From Liquidambar formosana (Eukaryota > Streptophyta > Magnoliopsida > Saxifragales > Altingiaceae): a stretch of 64,000 nucleotides of DNA. The stretch lies in the NCBI GenBank assembly GCA_039720395.1, contig CM077833.1, positions 3,990,797 through 4,054,796 on the forward strand, written 5' to 3'. The position numbers were made by a program, and so were the translations under genes. The notes beneath the pieces were generated by a model. That model was not told the origin of the DNA. It saw only the letters and a program-made list of their open reading frames with translations, and ran no database searches. Within the stretch, counting starts at the first letter, position 1; each line of letters opens with the position of its first letter. Shown here piece after piece: positions 11,501 through 22,974 of the stretch.

Positions 11501-13139
11501 ATGTGGGTACCTGGCTGCAGACATGTAGGAGCTACCCATGTTAAAGACATTACTTGAAACTATCACATATGAGATATCATGGGGTGCCTAAACTGGTATA
11601 TACCAAGAAACTAACATGTGAGGTATATATTTGGCGAAACATACCTGTGTGAATGATGGGTTTAACTTAACTAGGGAAGTATTCCAAGAAACTAACATGT
11701 GAGGTGTATGTTCCCTAGAGGCAAAATGATTGGAACTTGCTTATGAAGCAATAGACAAAGAGTTGTCTTCTTATTGTGGGTTAGAAGTCAAGAAACTAAC
11801 ATGTGAGGCTTCTAGGTCACAGTGGGACCCCAATCCCCATTAGGAATGAGATTCCCGAATTCCATTAGAGGGTGTATGGAATTTGATAAAATAGTGGGAG
11901 GTACCATATGATTAAAGACCCAATCATTATGGATAAAAATGAAATCTAATTCTTTGTTTATGTAGATTACCTAATTACTCACCTCAAAACCCCTATTTCC
12001 TAATATATAGGATATTGATAGTTTGACTAAACCCGATTTCTTTGATTGACTTAGGAAATTGAGAATTGTTCTCAATTTCAAAAGATTGTTTATATGCTAT
12101 TAGGCCTTTTATTAAAGGCCCTCCATAAAACATCCTAAGAAGAAAAAGACACTATGCGCAATTGGCATCTTGTTGCCATGCTATATGATAGTATTGATGA
12201 CCAATGAGCTTCAGAAGCAAAATTAGTCAATGCAAGTGCCTTTGATGTCCTACATCACATACAAAGGTTGTATAGTGAGTAAAATAATACTATAAAGTAT
12301 AGTAGTTATAAAGGACTTCTTCTGGACTAGGATGTAATAAAAGTTGTTTATTAATAATCATTCTTTTGAAAAATGATTAATCACATAGAATAGCTTGAGA
12401 AGCTAGATGTGATTTAAAATGGAAGCATAGAGGAAAGCAAGTCTTGAAAAGTCAAAGACAAAGAAATATAATTATTTTGTAGTAAATATAAGGCATTGTA
12501 AAGAGAACTTGATAAAGTATCAGTCTTCCTAGAAGAACCAAACTTTTGGTTCATGCTCTAAACTAAATTGTTGGTTAGTTTTGCTTCTTGGTTTTTGGAT
12601 TCTGGTATAATCTAAATCGAAGCAGAAAGTTAAGTAGATAATAAGTTACCTTTAAAAATTTTAATAGAGCAAGAGTTGCTAGATTAATTTTGGGAACTTA
12701 TTTCTTAACTAAGTCATTTAAGACATTCTAGAAATTTGATTTCCGAATTTAAATGACTAATTAGAGCGAATGCAACGTATTCCGAGAATACAAGAGATGT
12801 AGAGACTCTCATTTAAATGTAACGATTATGACTTGGTTATGAGATGACCAAACCCATCTTTTACTTGGTGAAGTGAATGAGTTACATTTATAATTTGACT
12901 ATACATTGTGATGTATACAGTCATGTAGAGCATGCATTCAATTATAGTAGACTCATCTTAGAATACCATAGCTCAATGGTGAATCTAAGAGAACAAATTG
13001 AACCCTATTAAGATATGGTTTGATCCATGATGAGTTTTACTAATGTATCCATCTAGGATATACCTTAAAATTGCTACATATTGATAATTTAGGGTTCACT
13101 CCAGTTTTGTCCCAATTATATCAGATATGATATGGGAAG
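8517..13139 (+). other. Non-coding or unrecognisable interior of the copia element
   Basis: No ORF of convincing length or content on either strand. 9900-10640 is an AT-rich stretch full of AAACCCTAAT-like words, including a few TTTAGGG units at about 10252-10296, too few for a telomeric tract. Gag would be expected here, but I cannot recognise it. Confidence 0.6.
11603..11808 (+). repeat. Three dispersed copies of AAGAAACTAACATGTGAGG
   Basis: Copies at about 11605-11623, 11686-11704 and 11790-11808, at intervals of about 81 and 104 bp. The surrounding sequence (GTATAT, TGTATG and CTTCTAGG contexts) differs between copies. Function unknown. Confidence 0.75.
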
Positions 13140-14815
13140 AAACCCAACTTATAGAAGTTAAGGCTTGGGCTTGTGCTACGTATGTCTGGAAACATAATGT
13201 AGACAATCTGGAAATACGGTCAAGTAAGTGTTGAATTGTGGTATATCCCAAAAGTGGTTGGGATAGTATTTCTATTACCCTAATGAACAAAAGTTGTCCA
13301 TTAGGATGTTTGCTGGATTTTCTTGAGAAAGAGTTCATTCAAGAAGATGCAAAAGTAGATAGAATTTATAGAATTGTCTGTAAAGCCACAAACGAACAAA
13401 GATCCAACCCTTGTCTCTGTTAAGACAAAACCCTTAACTACACTACAATCTTTTCATAGATCAAATTGGATATTTCTTAACATAAGAGAGATATTGTATC
13501 TCTATTAGAATGTGAAAGAATTGTTCTTTGGTGATAAAGATCACCAAGATAATCCTATTGATTATGACTAGACAATGTTTCACATCAACTCGAGAAATGA
13601 CTAAGAGTCATTAAATCCAATATGGATAGGTAGAGACCTAAAAGGCTTGGCTATTTAAGAATGTTTTCAACATAGGCAAAAAGTTGTCTATAAAGAAACT
13701 TGTTTGATAATAGTTATGCTGAAATCCATTTGGATCTTGTTATCTATAAACACACATTTTGAATATAAGATATGTCAAAAAGGATATAAAGATGTTATAT
13801 CAAATGGTGAAAAACCATAAAAGTGTGTAAGTTATAGAAGTCTATTAATAGACTACAAGGTTCTCATAATTAGAACATCTATAAAGTTGAGGTAATCAAA
13901 TTGTTTGATTTCTCTCATTGTATAGATGGACCATGAGTGTATAAAAGGTTAGTGGGAGTGCGATCGTTTTTCTTTATCCTAAGTATGGATGACATCATAA
14001 TCATTATGAATGATATATGAATGTTATCTAATGTAAAGTTTTAGTTTTTGGAGAAAAACTAATTCATGAAAGATTTGGCAAAAGCATCCAATAAGATCTA
14101 TAGAGATAGATCATATAGATTGCTAAGTATCTCCAAATCATCAAACATAGTTGAAATGTTGAAGGAGTTCAACATGGAGAATTCTAAGGGAGGTCTGATT
14201 TACTTCAGATAAGAATTCATTATTCAAGGGCATGTGCCCTAGGATAACACAAGTAAGATTCTTAAAGTGTTAAGAAGCCTTATTTTACACTATGTATTGA
14301 ACCCGATATCTATTATGTTGTAATTGTTACAAATAGTTATCAATCAATTCAAATTTGGAATATTGGATTGTATATGGAAATTGTAAACTCATAGTAGATG
14401 GGTATATGGATTTGGATATAATCCATATGGGGTATATTTTATATTCACTTTAGTTGGTGAAATACTTAATGGAAGAACTGTATGAAAGATACAGTGGATT
14501 CCATTATTAAGGGTGAATTAATTGTCGCATTGTCTAGGAGACTGTTTGGATCTATAAGTTCATTTAGAACTTAGAGTTGTTCCTTCCATTGAGTTGCCCA
14601 CACCTTGTTTTGTGACAACAATGGGTCTATAGCTCAAGTATAGGAATCACGGTCTCATCAAAAGTCCAAACTCATAGAGTGACAATTCCAAGTGATTAGA
14701 GGAATCATTGGAAGAGGTAATAGATACATTACAAAAGATATTATCTACAAAAGTTTTTGTAGACCTACTGACTAAAGCTTTAAAACATAATTTGTTATGT
14801 CTAAGACCAACATCT
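13140..14815 (+). pseudogene. Degenerate copia pol: integrase C-terminus, reverse transcriptase, RNase H
   Basis: Translation in shifting frames gives the copia order. Integrase tail about 13254-13345 (YFYYPNEQKL, then FLEKEFIQED after a frameshift). RT start about 13708-13800 (VMLKSIWILLSIN). RT core about 13890-14060 (EVIKLFDFSHCIDGP, a stop, VYKRLVGV, then SMDDIIIIMNDI where the family has YVDD). RT tail 14061-14190 (IYRDRSYRLLSIS, VEMLKEFNMENSKG). RNase H about 14400-14815 (CDNNGSIAQV, ESRSHQKSK, VDLLTKAL). There are at least five in-frame stops and several frameshifts. It encodes no working enzyme, yet the LTRs are nearly identical, so the copy must have moved using proteins supplied in trans. 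Confidence 0.9.
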
Positions 14816-14857
14816 TGAGAAGATAGGTATGCGATACATGGTCGATTGGCTTTAGTG

Positions 14858-14868
14858 CAAGTGGGAGA
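14858..14868 (+). promoter_or_regulatory. Polypurine tract of the copia element
   Basis: AAGTGGGAGA directly before the TGTTAGG start of the 3' LTR; typical for plant copia elements. Confidence 0.85.
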
Positions 14869-14869
14869 T

Positions 14870-16527
14870 TGTTAGGATTATGCCCTAGAGCCAATCATAG
14901 AGATGATTGTTTAGGGATTAGGAACAATCATTTGATTTCATTTATGTATGTCACATTTATTATTGATTTAATAAAAGGGCTTATTCTATTATGTTTATAT
15001 GCATCATTTATATTTACATAATATGTCCATGGAGTTAGAGTTGAGAATATGGAATTACAAAGAGTTGTAATTTTGAGACTATAGATATATCTCTGTACTA
15101 AACTCCTAAAGCATTCCTAGTTGAAGGTTCACTATGATGGACAGTAATGAACCATAGGACTAGCACTTGTTAGGCTGACTCTATAGGAGGATAGCTAGTC
15201 TCAAGCTATTTGTGTGGAGACACTATAACCAACAAGTGGGTGCCTATTGCGAGAATAGGTACACTGAATGTGACCAAAGATATGAGATAAACTGAATGGA
15301 GTTTTATCCTGCCTGTCAATCAGTTTCTCATTGTTATAGTGGTATAAGTAATCCTTAGACCTGAGACACCATAGTTGCCTTATGCATGTAGCTTTAGAAG
15401 TTTGATAACACTAAGTGCAGATCCTATTCAGGGATCTGCAAAGGTGTTCATTGGCCCTACTGCTATGTGTGTGAAGGCATGTGAGTGATCAACAAGGGAT
15501 CCATCACTCTCAGGAAAAGAGAGAGAATGTCTCATATAGCATTCATAATATAACTCATTAAATCCATGGCCATGGTAGGATGAATATGAAAAGAGTTTCA
15601 TGAGTTCATCAATGAGTTGATATCTATGAATGAGTATAAAGTAATGGAACTAGGGACTTGACAGACTTCCATGTCCTATTAGTTCAATTGGAGACATTGT
15701 GTTGAAGGAAGGATGCAATTGTAACCTATAAACTATAACAGAAGGGTTCTTTGTAAATGACTATTCACCTCATTAAGGACCACACCATGAGCCATATGCT
15801 AGGTGTTACTCATGGTTAGTAGAAGCCCTAATTGATATAAGTGAGTTATAATCAATTAGGGAATTGGAAGGAGTTCCAATTAGACCCTAAATGGAAAGAG
15901 TTCCATTGTGCACACCTCGTGCTATTCCTACTACTTAATGATGTGAACCCAATGGGTCACACACTGATCATGCAAGAAGGGCTTTAAAGTCTATGAGAGA
16001 AAGGGTTTTAGTGAATAAAGAATAGTTCTTTATAGGCCTATTTGTATTTGATACAAATAATAGGGGTTAATGTGCAATTAAGTGTAATTACACATAACCC
16101 TATTAGGGTTTCTTCCCCATGGCCAGCCCCCTTTAGTGGGCTGCCTATATAAGTCACACTTATGTGTGACATGGCATAAGAGGCTTGCACAATAAACCCT
16201 AGCCGTCCAGCCCCTTGGAGGCTCTCTTCTCTCTCTCTCTCTTCTCCACCTCTAGCAACAACAAGGAAGAAGAAAGAAAGGACTTGAAGCTCTAGCTAGG
16301 TGTGGATACCGTTGGAGGCAGCACACTTGGGCTGCTCATTCACCGCTGTCCGGAATCAAAGCTTGGAGCAAAAAGGAGAAGACAAAAATTCTGTAAGTGT
16401 TCTAACCCTCTTTGTAGTTAGGGTTTGATTTTGTGTTATGCATAGTTAGATTCATGGGATTGGGAATCGTAGGAAAAATTTTTATATTCCGCCTTTGTAT
16501 TTTTCCCTCTTTGTTCGATTCCCAACA
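14870..16527 (+). mobile_element. 3' LTR of the copia-type element
   Basis: 1658 bp, same length as the 5' LTR, with a TATATAAG box at 16146-16153. Only two mismatches to the 5' copy were seen. Confidence 0.93.
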
Positions 16528-16532
16528 TGTAT

Positions 16533-17155
16533 CGTATGTGCGTACACACACTCATCACATATGTACACGTGTTAGTGTCATGATAAAAATGGCTAATTTA
16601 ATAAAATAATTTTCTTTTCATTTTAACCAAAAATCTCATGCTGTGATTCGCACTAATTCTTCAAGGATAATCCGTAAATAACCACACTAAACTCATCATC
16701 AGGGCCACGGGACTTAAGATGACAACCGGTACAAAATGATGACTAATGAAAGTCAATTTGAAAAGATTTGGTTGGTAATTGTGAGTCAATTAGAGCTAAC
16801 CCAAGGAAGGGTCAATTAACCAACTTGAACTACATCGAGCCATTTTAATCCCGAGCCATTGACTTACCAAATTGAACCTAGAAATACCTCATATGCATCC
16901 ATATGAACTCCAATTGACAATTTGGAGATCATTCCAAGGTCAAATGAAAAGTTTGGGACTTAAAAGACGATTATGCCCCTCAAGTCACAAAAGCTCTTAT
17001 TATCCCTCAAGATCAACTCCAATTTGAACCAAAATTCATATCCATTGTCCTTGTGACTCTAGAAAACTAATGCAAGTGACTAGACTCAAAAACAAAACAA
17101 AAACATGCATGAAATGATGAGCCCTAGTAAGGTGGTGCAAAAATGGGGTGTGACA
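16533..17155 (-). mobile_element. LTR A of element 1, upstream (U3) portion
   Basis: Continues LTR A after the copia insertion. On the minus strand it starts TGTCACACCCCATTTTTGC, the same terminus as LTRs B, C and 4. At 17155 it abuts gag sequence of element 2. Confidence 0.85.
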
Positions 17156-19328
17156 GGCCCACTTTTGGGTAGGTCCACATCGGTGAACACGATGGTTGAG
17201 TTCTTGGGAATTGGATTCACCAAATGTACCAATCCCTCGGGGGATGTGTCAACGGGCACTTGTATCTGATTCAGCAGTTGCAACACGGTCTGCCTGTGCT
17301 TGTGCGAGGCCATGAGCAAGCCCCAAATAGTGATGTTGGCATTGGTCTTCTTCAGCTGCCTAAGCACCTCATCTTCTTCTTCTTGCAAGCTAGGACGCCT
17401 TTGCCCTTCCAAATTTTCCAACGGATTCTTAGATTCTAGGTGGGGAGGCTTAAAATGATGACCCCCTCTGGTTATATGATCTAACTCATCATCACTAGCC
17501 CATATATCATGGACTTCCTCAGAGTCATTCATTAAGTCATCCCACTCTATCATGTCAATGCTCTCCATCTCTGTCGGCAAGTCATCCCAACCTAGTAGGG
17601 ACTATCGGCTCATCTGATTTTGGACTTGGGCTTGAGTACAGCACATAGTAGTCAAATTTCCCCGACGATTCACCCAATAAGCCAACCTGAGGATCCCCTG
17701 CTTCATATCTTTCTTTCAGCTCTTGTTGGATAGATTTCTTTGGCAACAACAAAACCTTTTGGTCAATGAGGTCTTGGATGATCTTCTTTAGTATAGAACA
17801 AGCCTCGGTGTCATGGCCGGGTGCACGATGGTATTGGCAATATTGGTGAGGGGTTGATGGCCTTGGCTTTGGTGGAAGTGGCATGATAAGGTGGTTATTG
17901 CGGCAAATGGTGAAGAGACGGGTTAAGGTCATGGGGAGTGGAGTGTATTGTCTTATGGGATGGCGAGGGCGAGAGGATTCAACCCCAATGGCATTTATGG
18001 TGTTAGGTGGGGGTGTGTTGTTATGAGATGGGAGAGGATTACGGGTGATATTTGGACGGGTTGGTGGTGAGATGACTTGTTTGTCAATGAGGTCTTGGAC
18101 TTGATAGGCGCAGGCGAACACAACGATTGGTGGCATGGCCTTTGGATTGGTGGTACTTGCAGTATTCATTCTCGTTGTAGTTCCTGGGTAAGGGATTTGG
18201 TGGGGGTCTTGGGTCGAGTGGCTTCAATAGGTCACAGCTTATGAGCTTTTCAAGGACTCTTTCGAGTGGCATGAATAGGTCGGTGAAATGGCGAGGTGGG
18301 TTGACATCATTAAGAGAGAAGGGTTGGATGGGTTGAGTTATGGTGTTGACCTCGGCATTGTTCTTCCCAGTAAAGTTTGTCTTGCGACTCCTCACTTACT
18401 CAGTTTTGATTGTCCCATCATTGATAGCATCTTCAACCTGCGTGCCAGCCCCTATGGGAGCTTTGAAATTGGGGAAATAATGGGCAAATAAGTGCTTGTG
18501 ATACACGGGCAGCAAGTTCTTAACCACCAGCTGAATTTGGTCCTCCTCATTTGGCCTATCCGTCATTCTTGACACCTTTTGTCTCCACCTTGTAATGTAA
18601 GCGGAGAAAGTTTCATGAGCCCCTTGCTTGGTAGTTTCCAGGTCCCTTCGAGTAACATCCACCTCTGTATTGTACTTGTAGTGCTCCGAGAACTCATTGC
18701 ATATGTCTTCCCAAGTCCGAGTTCTATTCTCATCCAGGGACAAGAACCATTTCAAAGCGGAAGTGGCCAAGGTTTCATGGAACATTTGAGCTAAAAGCTC
18801 GTCAGTAGCCCCTCGAGGGTGCATAGCTCGCACATACATCTTCAAATGAGTCTTAAGGCAACCCGTCCCATCGAACTTTTCTAACTCCGGCATCTTGAAT
18901 TGCAATGGAATGCGAGCCGTTGGAAACAGAGATAAAGTCCGCACATCGACCATGTCATCGACCCTACGAATCCCTTTTATAGTTCTCTCCAATGCTTCTA
19001 CCTTACTAGCTAACACGGAATCACTGCTAGAACCTTTCCCCTTGGCTTCCCCTTCTAGGTTGGTGACCTCAGGTTTCGAGCTACTTTCCCCCCTTGTCTT
19101 GGTGTTCTCCTTGGATTGAGGTCCCTCTTCGGTGCCAGCCCCATGAGGTATACCCGAGGAATGGGCCTTAGAGCCATTTTGTTCAAGATCCGCCATCTTC
19201 TGTTGGTTCTCTTGAGCCATTTTCAATGCGGTATCGGATGTCTCGGTGATATGATCAAGCTTGGCCATGATGGATTTCAGGCAAGCCTCAAGGTCAAAGT
19301 GCCCCTCACTAGTTCTTTCATCGGCCAT
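17156..19328 (-). pseudogene. Gag-protease pseudogene of Tat/Ogre-like element 2
   Basis: Second, closely similar copy of the element 1 gag from MADERTSEG (19328) to the region before the protease, where LTR A interrupts it (after DVDLPKSGP). Compared with the intact copy there is a nonsense change of a Glu codon at about 18393-18395 (TAA), a frameshift near 18100 just after the first zinc knuckle (CVRLR), and a one-base insertion near 17595 (CCTAGTAGGG against CCTGAAGGG). The Gag core (about 18450-18910) and the second zinc knuckle (near 17820-17865) are still readable. It makes no full-length Gag. Confidence 0.9.
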
Positions 19329-20187
19329 GTTTATCTGATGGGTAGACTCAACACTCACTAGACGCCCTTGCGGATCGCGGGATCCAAGCCAGCACGTCTA
19401 TGGATAGAAAAAGTTTTAACCTTTAGCCTAAGGACTTGTCCTAAACCTCCATATTTTCCTTAATGAACTCGGTCTCTACACCATGTTCAATTAATTCATT
19501 CCTTTTATCCAATTACCTTTATAAGGGTCATGGATTAGGGGTATGTTTAAAAGAATAGGGTATAGAGTCCTTCAATTAGGTTTAATTATTCCCCTAGGAC
19601 TAGCACATCACAAACATAGCTTTACATCCTATTTCCTTAATTTATTCCTCCTAACCCATGGCCTTAACGAAGGCTAGGGTTTAAAGGTCTATGTTAAGGG
19701 CATAAGATATAAAGCCTCACACCACAAACATGGCATAGCATCATTACAAACAATTGTGGGTGCATAATGGTGAGACCATAGTGTCCTACAAGTCTGTCTA
19801 TATGGACTAATGATAAGGGTAGGCTGGGGTCCTTCACTTGCTTGAGCAATCCTTATACCTAACCACATGTGGCATCAGGAACGCCGCGTGGGTCCAGCAG
19901 TACGTGATTAACTCATTTAATATACCCAGAGGCAAGCCCAAGGGTACTAGGCAAGAGAGGTTGATAGCTTTCGCCCCAACACTTGGAATCAGGAAAACCA
20001 AGGTTGAAACTAGGCCGATCGTTGGCAAGGATACATCGAGGGACATCGATCCTAGCATGCAAGAGTTTGCGTACACAATGCAATAAATGAAAGCACACAA
20101 TCAGGCGGATGCAATGTGATTGATTTTAATTAAACATAAGAAATTAACCTAGCCCAATTAAACTTTATAGAGTCTAGCCCACAAGGT
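19329..20187 (-). other. 5' untranslated leader of element 2
   Basis: Homologous along its length to the element 1 leader (3817-4672), with scattered substitutions. No gene recognised. Confidence 0.6.
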
Positions 20188-20205
20188 CCCCAGTGGAGTC
20201 GCCAA
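20188..20205 (-). promoter_or_regulatory. Primer binding site, tRNA-Arg type (element 2)
   Basis: TTGGCGACTCCACTGGGG on the minus strand, 2 bp after LTR B, identical to the element 1 site. Confidence 0.85.
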
Positions 20206-20207
20206 AC

Positions 20208-22924
20208 TATGAACCCCGGAAATTGGGCCCACGAGGGATTGACGAAAAGGTTGTGTGGGTTTTGAAAACACAAAGGAGTCGCCACCTCATTTTTTAAAGG
20301 AAACAAGGAAAACCCTAAAAACAGTTTGTTTTAGGAAAACAATTTGAATGACTCCATGTTTAAAAAGGAAAAGCAAAAACCAATCTTTTGGAAACCAAAG
20401 AAATCTGGGATTCGGAGGCTAAGTTATGACATGGGAAGGTTCTAGGCAAAGCCTATAGGCTCCCATATCACCCTTTCGATCTCTCAGTTCATTTGGGCTA
20501 AATCAAGATCTTTTCCATACAAAAATCAGCAAGTATATCATCACAAGATAGCATGCATATCATATATTTCATTCATCCATCCATGCATAGTAAGCACACA
20601 AAAACAGAAAATAAAAAGAAGAAAAGAAAACAAAAAGAAGCCTAGGATGCTTGGATCCTAGAACGGACTTGAGCCTCACGAAGAGCGCCTACATACCATG
20701 CAACGAAATACATGGATCAAAGTCCACGTAGTTCGATTAGAACTAGGGTTAAGACTTAATACAAACCTATGGTTAAAACCCTAGGTTTCCTTATTTGATC
20801 AAAAGAATTGAATTTGATAGAGAGTTTGATTTTGGAAAGAAATCCACAAAATGGAAACCTTAATAAAAACCAGAATTTTATGGGTTAAGGAAACCCTTGA
20901 TTAGAACCATAGGATCATATTAAAAATTAACCCTAAAGAGGGAGAAGGGAAAGAGTTAAGGGAGAGAGGTGAATTGGGGCACCTTCATACCCACTTACCT
21001 GAGCGCAATAGCTCCAAGCATTAGCCATTTCATGCATTGGGCAGCCCTATTTGCCATAGGACAAATACCACACCTATTTGCACCCTTACAAGTGCTCAAA
21101 ACCATGCAAATACAATGATATGCAAATCTGGACAGAATAGTATTATGACCTAAAATCATCTACTCAGCATACTAACAGCAAAAACAGCAAACAATAATAA
21201 GTCCTAACATATTCCTAGAACCATATCATGCATAAAACCCTAGAAATCAACTAACATGCATGCAAAAATATCATGTTTACTCCATATGAAAAATATATAC
21301 AGCAAACATGAAGAAAAACCAATAAAAAACCTACTTTAACATGCTGTATAAAAACAAACACAAAACAAAGACTCTAAAACCCTAAACTCACAAATATGCT
21401 TGAAAACATACAAAACCAATTCTAAACATGCTAAAATAAAACTAAACAGAACCTAAACCATGCATATTAATTAACTAAAACAATAAAACATGACAAAAAA
21501 CCTAACTCTAACATGCAACATCACTATCCTAGAATAAGGACAACAGAAACACAAGACTCATAACTATGCATTGAAACTCATGAACTAACTCTAAGGTATG
21601 CAAAACTCCTCATGAACATCATCAATATCATATGTATTAACTACTAGAAACTTCAATTCATGGTAAAAATTATAAGCATGGCATGCAATAGAGCTATCCT
21701 ACATGATACCTTAGTTTAAGCTTGAATAGAGAAGGAGAATACCTTAGGAAGAGCCTTCTTTGCTACTGTATGAACTCCCTCTTGCTCTTGTGGATGTCTT
21801 CAATCAATATTCTTCAAGGCTACAGCAAGAACTCCAGCTCTCCTTCAAGTCTCTCTCTCTTATTCTCTCTCAAACACTCAAGTTTTAATGCATAAAGTGG
21901 CTCCCCTTGTGCTGAAGCATAGGGGGGTATTTATAGAGTTTCATTAGGATTAACCAATGGCTAGGATTAAAACCCTAAAAATTAATCCAAGGGCTATTAG
22001 AGACCCCCTTGGGGCTTAAGTAACTCAGAAGTTACCAAAAATTAGAAGGAAACTCGTCCAAAAGAGCCCAAATACGTCAAAATAGGCAAGAGTCCGCTTC
22101 AGCAAGGAGTTAGAGTGAAAATAGGAAAGTGGTCTCGGGTGACCACCAGGGCCTGGGCGGCTAGCCACCTGGGCCCAGGCGGCTAGCCGCCCGGGGCTGG
22201 GTGGTCACCCGAGCCCACTCCGGATTTTTGCCTATTTTTGACTCCTAATGTTTCTAGAAGTGTTTCAGGGGCCAAATGAACTCCGATTTTGATGAAACAA
22301 AAGCCAAAACGACCGTGTTTCGATGAGGAATATGTTTTTGAACATTTTAGGGTGAAAACCACTAACCATAGGGGCATGGTTAGGTTTGAACAAAGCGGTT
22401 AACCACTATGCTCTACCTTTGCTAAGCATAGGTGTGCACATAGGATCAAACCAAACACTTTCCATATCAAAATTGAACTTCATAAAACACTTTTGGGGGT
22501 AAAATGATGACTAATGAAAGTCAATTTGAAAAGATTTGGTTGGTAATTGTGAGTTAATTAGAGCTAACCCGAAGAAGGGTCAATTAACCAATCTTGAACT
22601 ACATCGAGCCATTTTAATCCCAAGCCATTGATTTATCAAATTGAACCTAGAAATACCTTCTATGCATCCATATGAACTCCAATTGACAATTTGGAGATCA
22701 TTTCAAGGTCAAATGAAAAGTTTGGGACTTAAAAGACGATTATGCCCCTCAAGTCACAAAAGCTCTTATTATCCCTCAAGATCAACTCCAATTTGAACCA
22801 AAATTCACACCCATTGTCCTTGTGACCCTAGAAACCTAATGCAAGTGACTAGACTCAAAAACAAAACAAAAACATGCATGAAATGATGAGCCCTAGTAAG
22901 GTGGTGCAAAAATGGGGTGTGACA
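20208..22924 (-). mobile_element. LTR B, 5' LTR of element 2
   Basis: 2717 bp, from TGTCACACCCC (22924) to GGTTCATA (20208; the terminal CA has become TA). Minus-strand TATAAATA at 21928-21935, the GGTGGCGACTCC motif at 20275-20286, and a GC-rich palindrome cassette at 22134-22213. Its promoter-proximal segment (about 21745-22480) differs from LTRs A and C but resembles LTR 4. Confidence 0.88.
22134..22213. repeat. GC-rich palindromic cassette in LTR B
   Basis: CTCGGGTGACCACC at 22134-22147 is perfectly inverted at 22200-22213 (GGTGGTCACCCGAG). Between them are two copies of GGCGGCTAGCC. Related cassettes lie at 33936-34001, about 36050-36115 and 43689-43746. Confidence 0.8.
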
Positions 22925-22974
22925 GAACCAATCTCACCGGAGGCCTTCCTCTGCATACCCTCGAAAAAGGTAGC
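22925..22974 (-). pseudogene. PMD-type exon fragment, continuation beyond the solo LTR
   Basis: On the minus strand this 50-bp piece continues in frame from the exon ending at 26148 once the solo LTR and one copy of its GTAGC duplication are removed: ...YDWGSATFAT then FFEGMQRKASGEIG. The YxWGxAxxA motif is a hallmark of plant mobile domains. LTR B cuts the exon at 22924/22925. Confidence 0.7.

Larger units (their letters stand above)
6845..16527 (+). mobile_element. Complete Ty1/copia-type LTR element with dead pol, nested in LTR A
   Basis: Begins TGTTAGG and ends CCCAACA. It is flanked by a perfect 5-bp duplication TGTAT (6840-6844 and 16528-16532); the uninterrupted site is seen at 40676 in LTR C. 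Both LTRs are 1658 bp. A TGGTATCAGAGCC primer site follows the 5' LTR and an AAGTGGGAGA-type polypurine tract precedes the 3' LTR. The 6.4-kb interior has no long ORF; only decayed pol can be recognised (13140-14815). Only two LTR differences were seen by eye (TATATC/TATGTC near 6922/14949 and GGGGTC/GGGATC near 7408/15433), so the insertion is young. Confidence 0.93.
1006..17155 (-). mobile_element. Tat/Ogre-like Ty3/gypsy element 1 (5' part, interrupted)
   Basis: Read on the minus strand: 5' LTR A (16533-17155 plus 4693-6844, split by a copia element), tRNA-Arg primer site, about 0.85 kb leader, gag-pro, then truncation at LTR G. The base to the right of its LTR (17156) is the interior of the gag gene of element 2, so element 1 inserted there. 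The expected 5-bp duplication on the right is GGCCC (17156-17160); its partner would lie left of the window. Confidence 0.8.
17156..22924 (-). mobile_element. Tat/Ogre-like Ty3/gypsy element 2 (5' part)
   Basis: Minus strand: 5' LTR B, tRNA-Arg primer site, leader, gag pseudogene, then interrupted by element 1. It lies in the PMD-type gene fragment whose remainder starts at 22925; the rest of element 2 must be left of the window. Expected target duplication on the right: GAACC (22925-22929). Confidence 0.8.
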
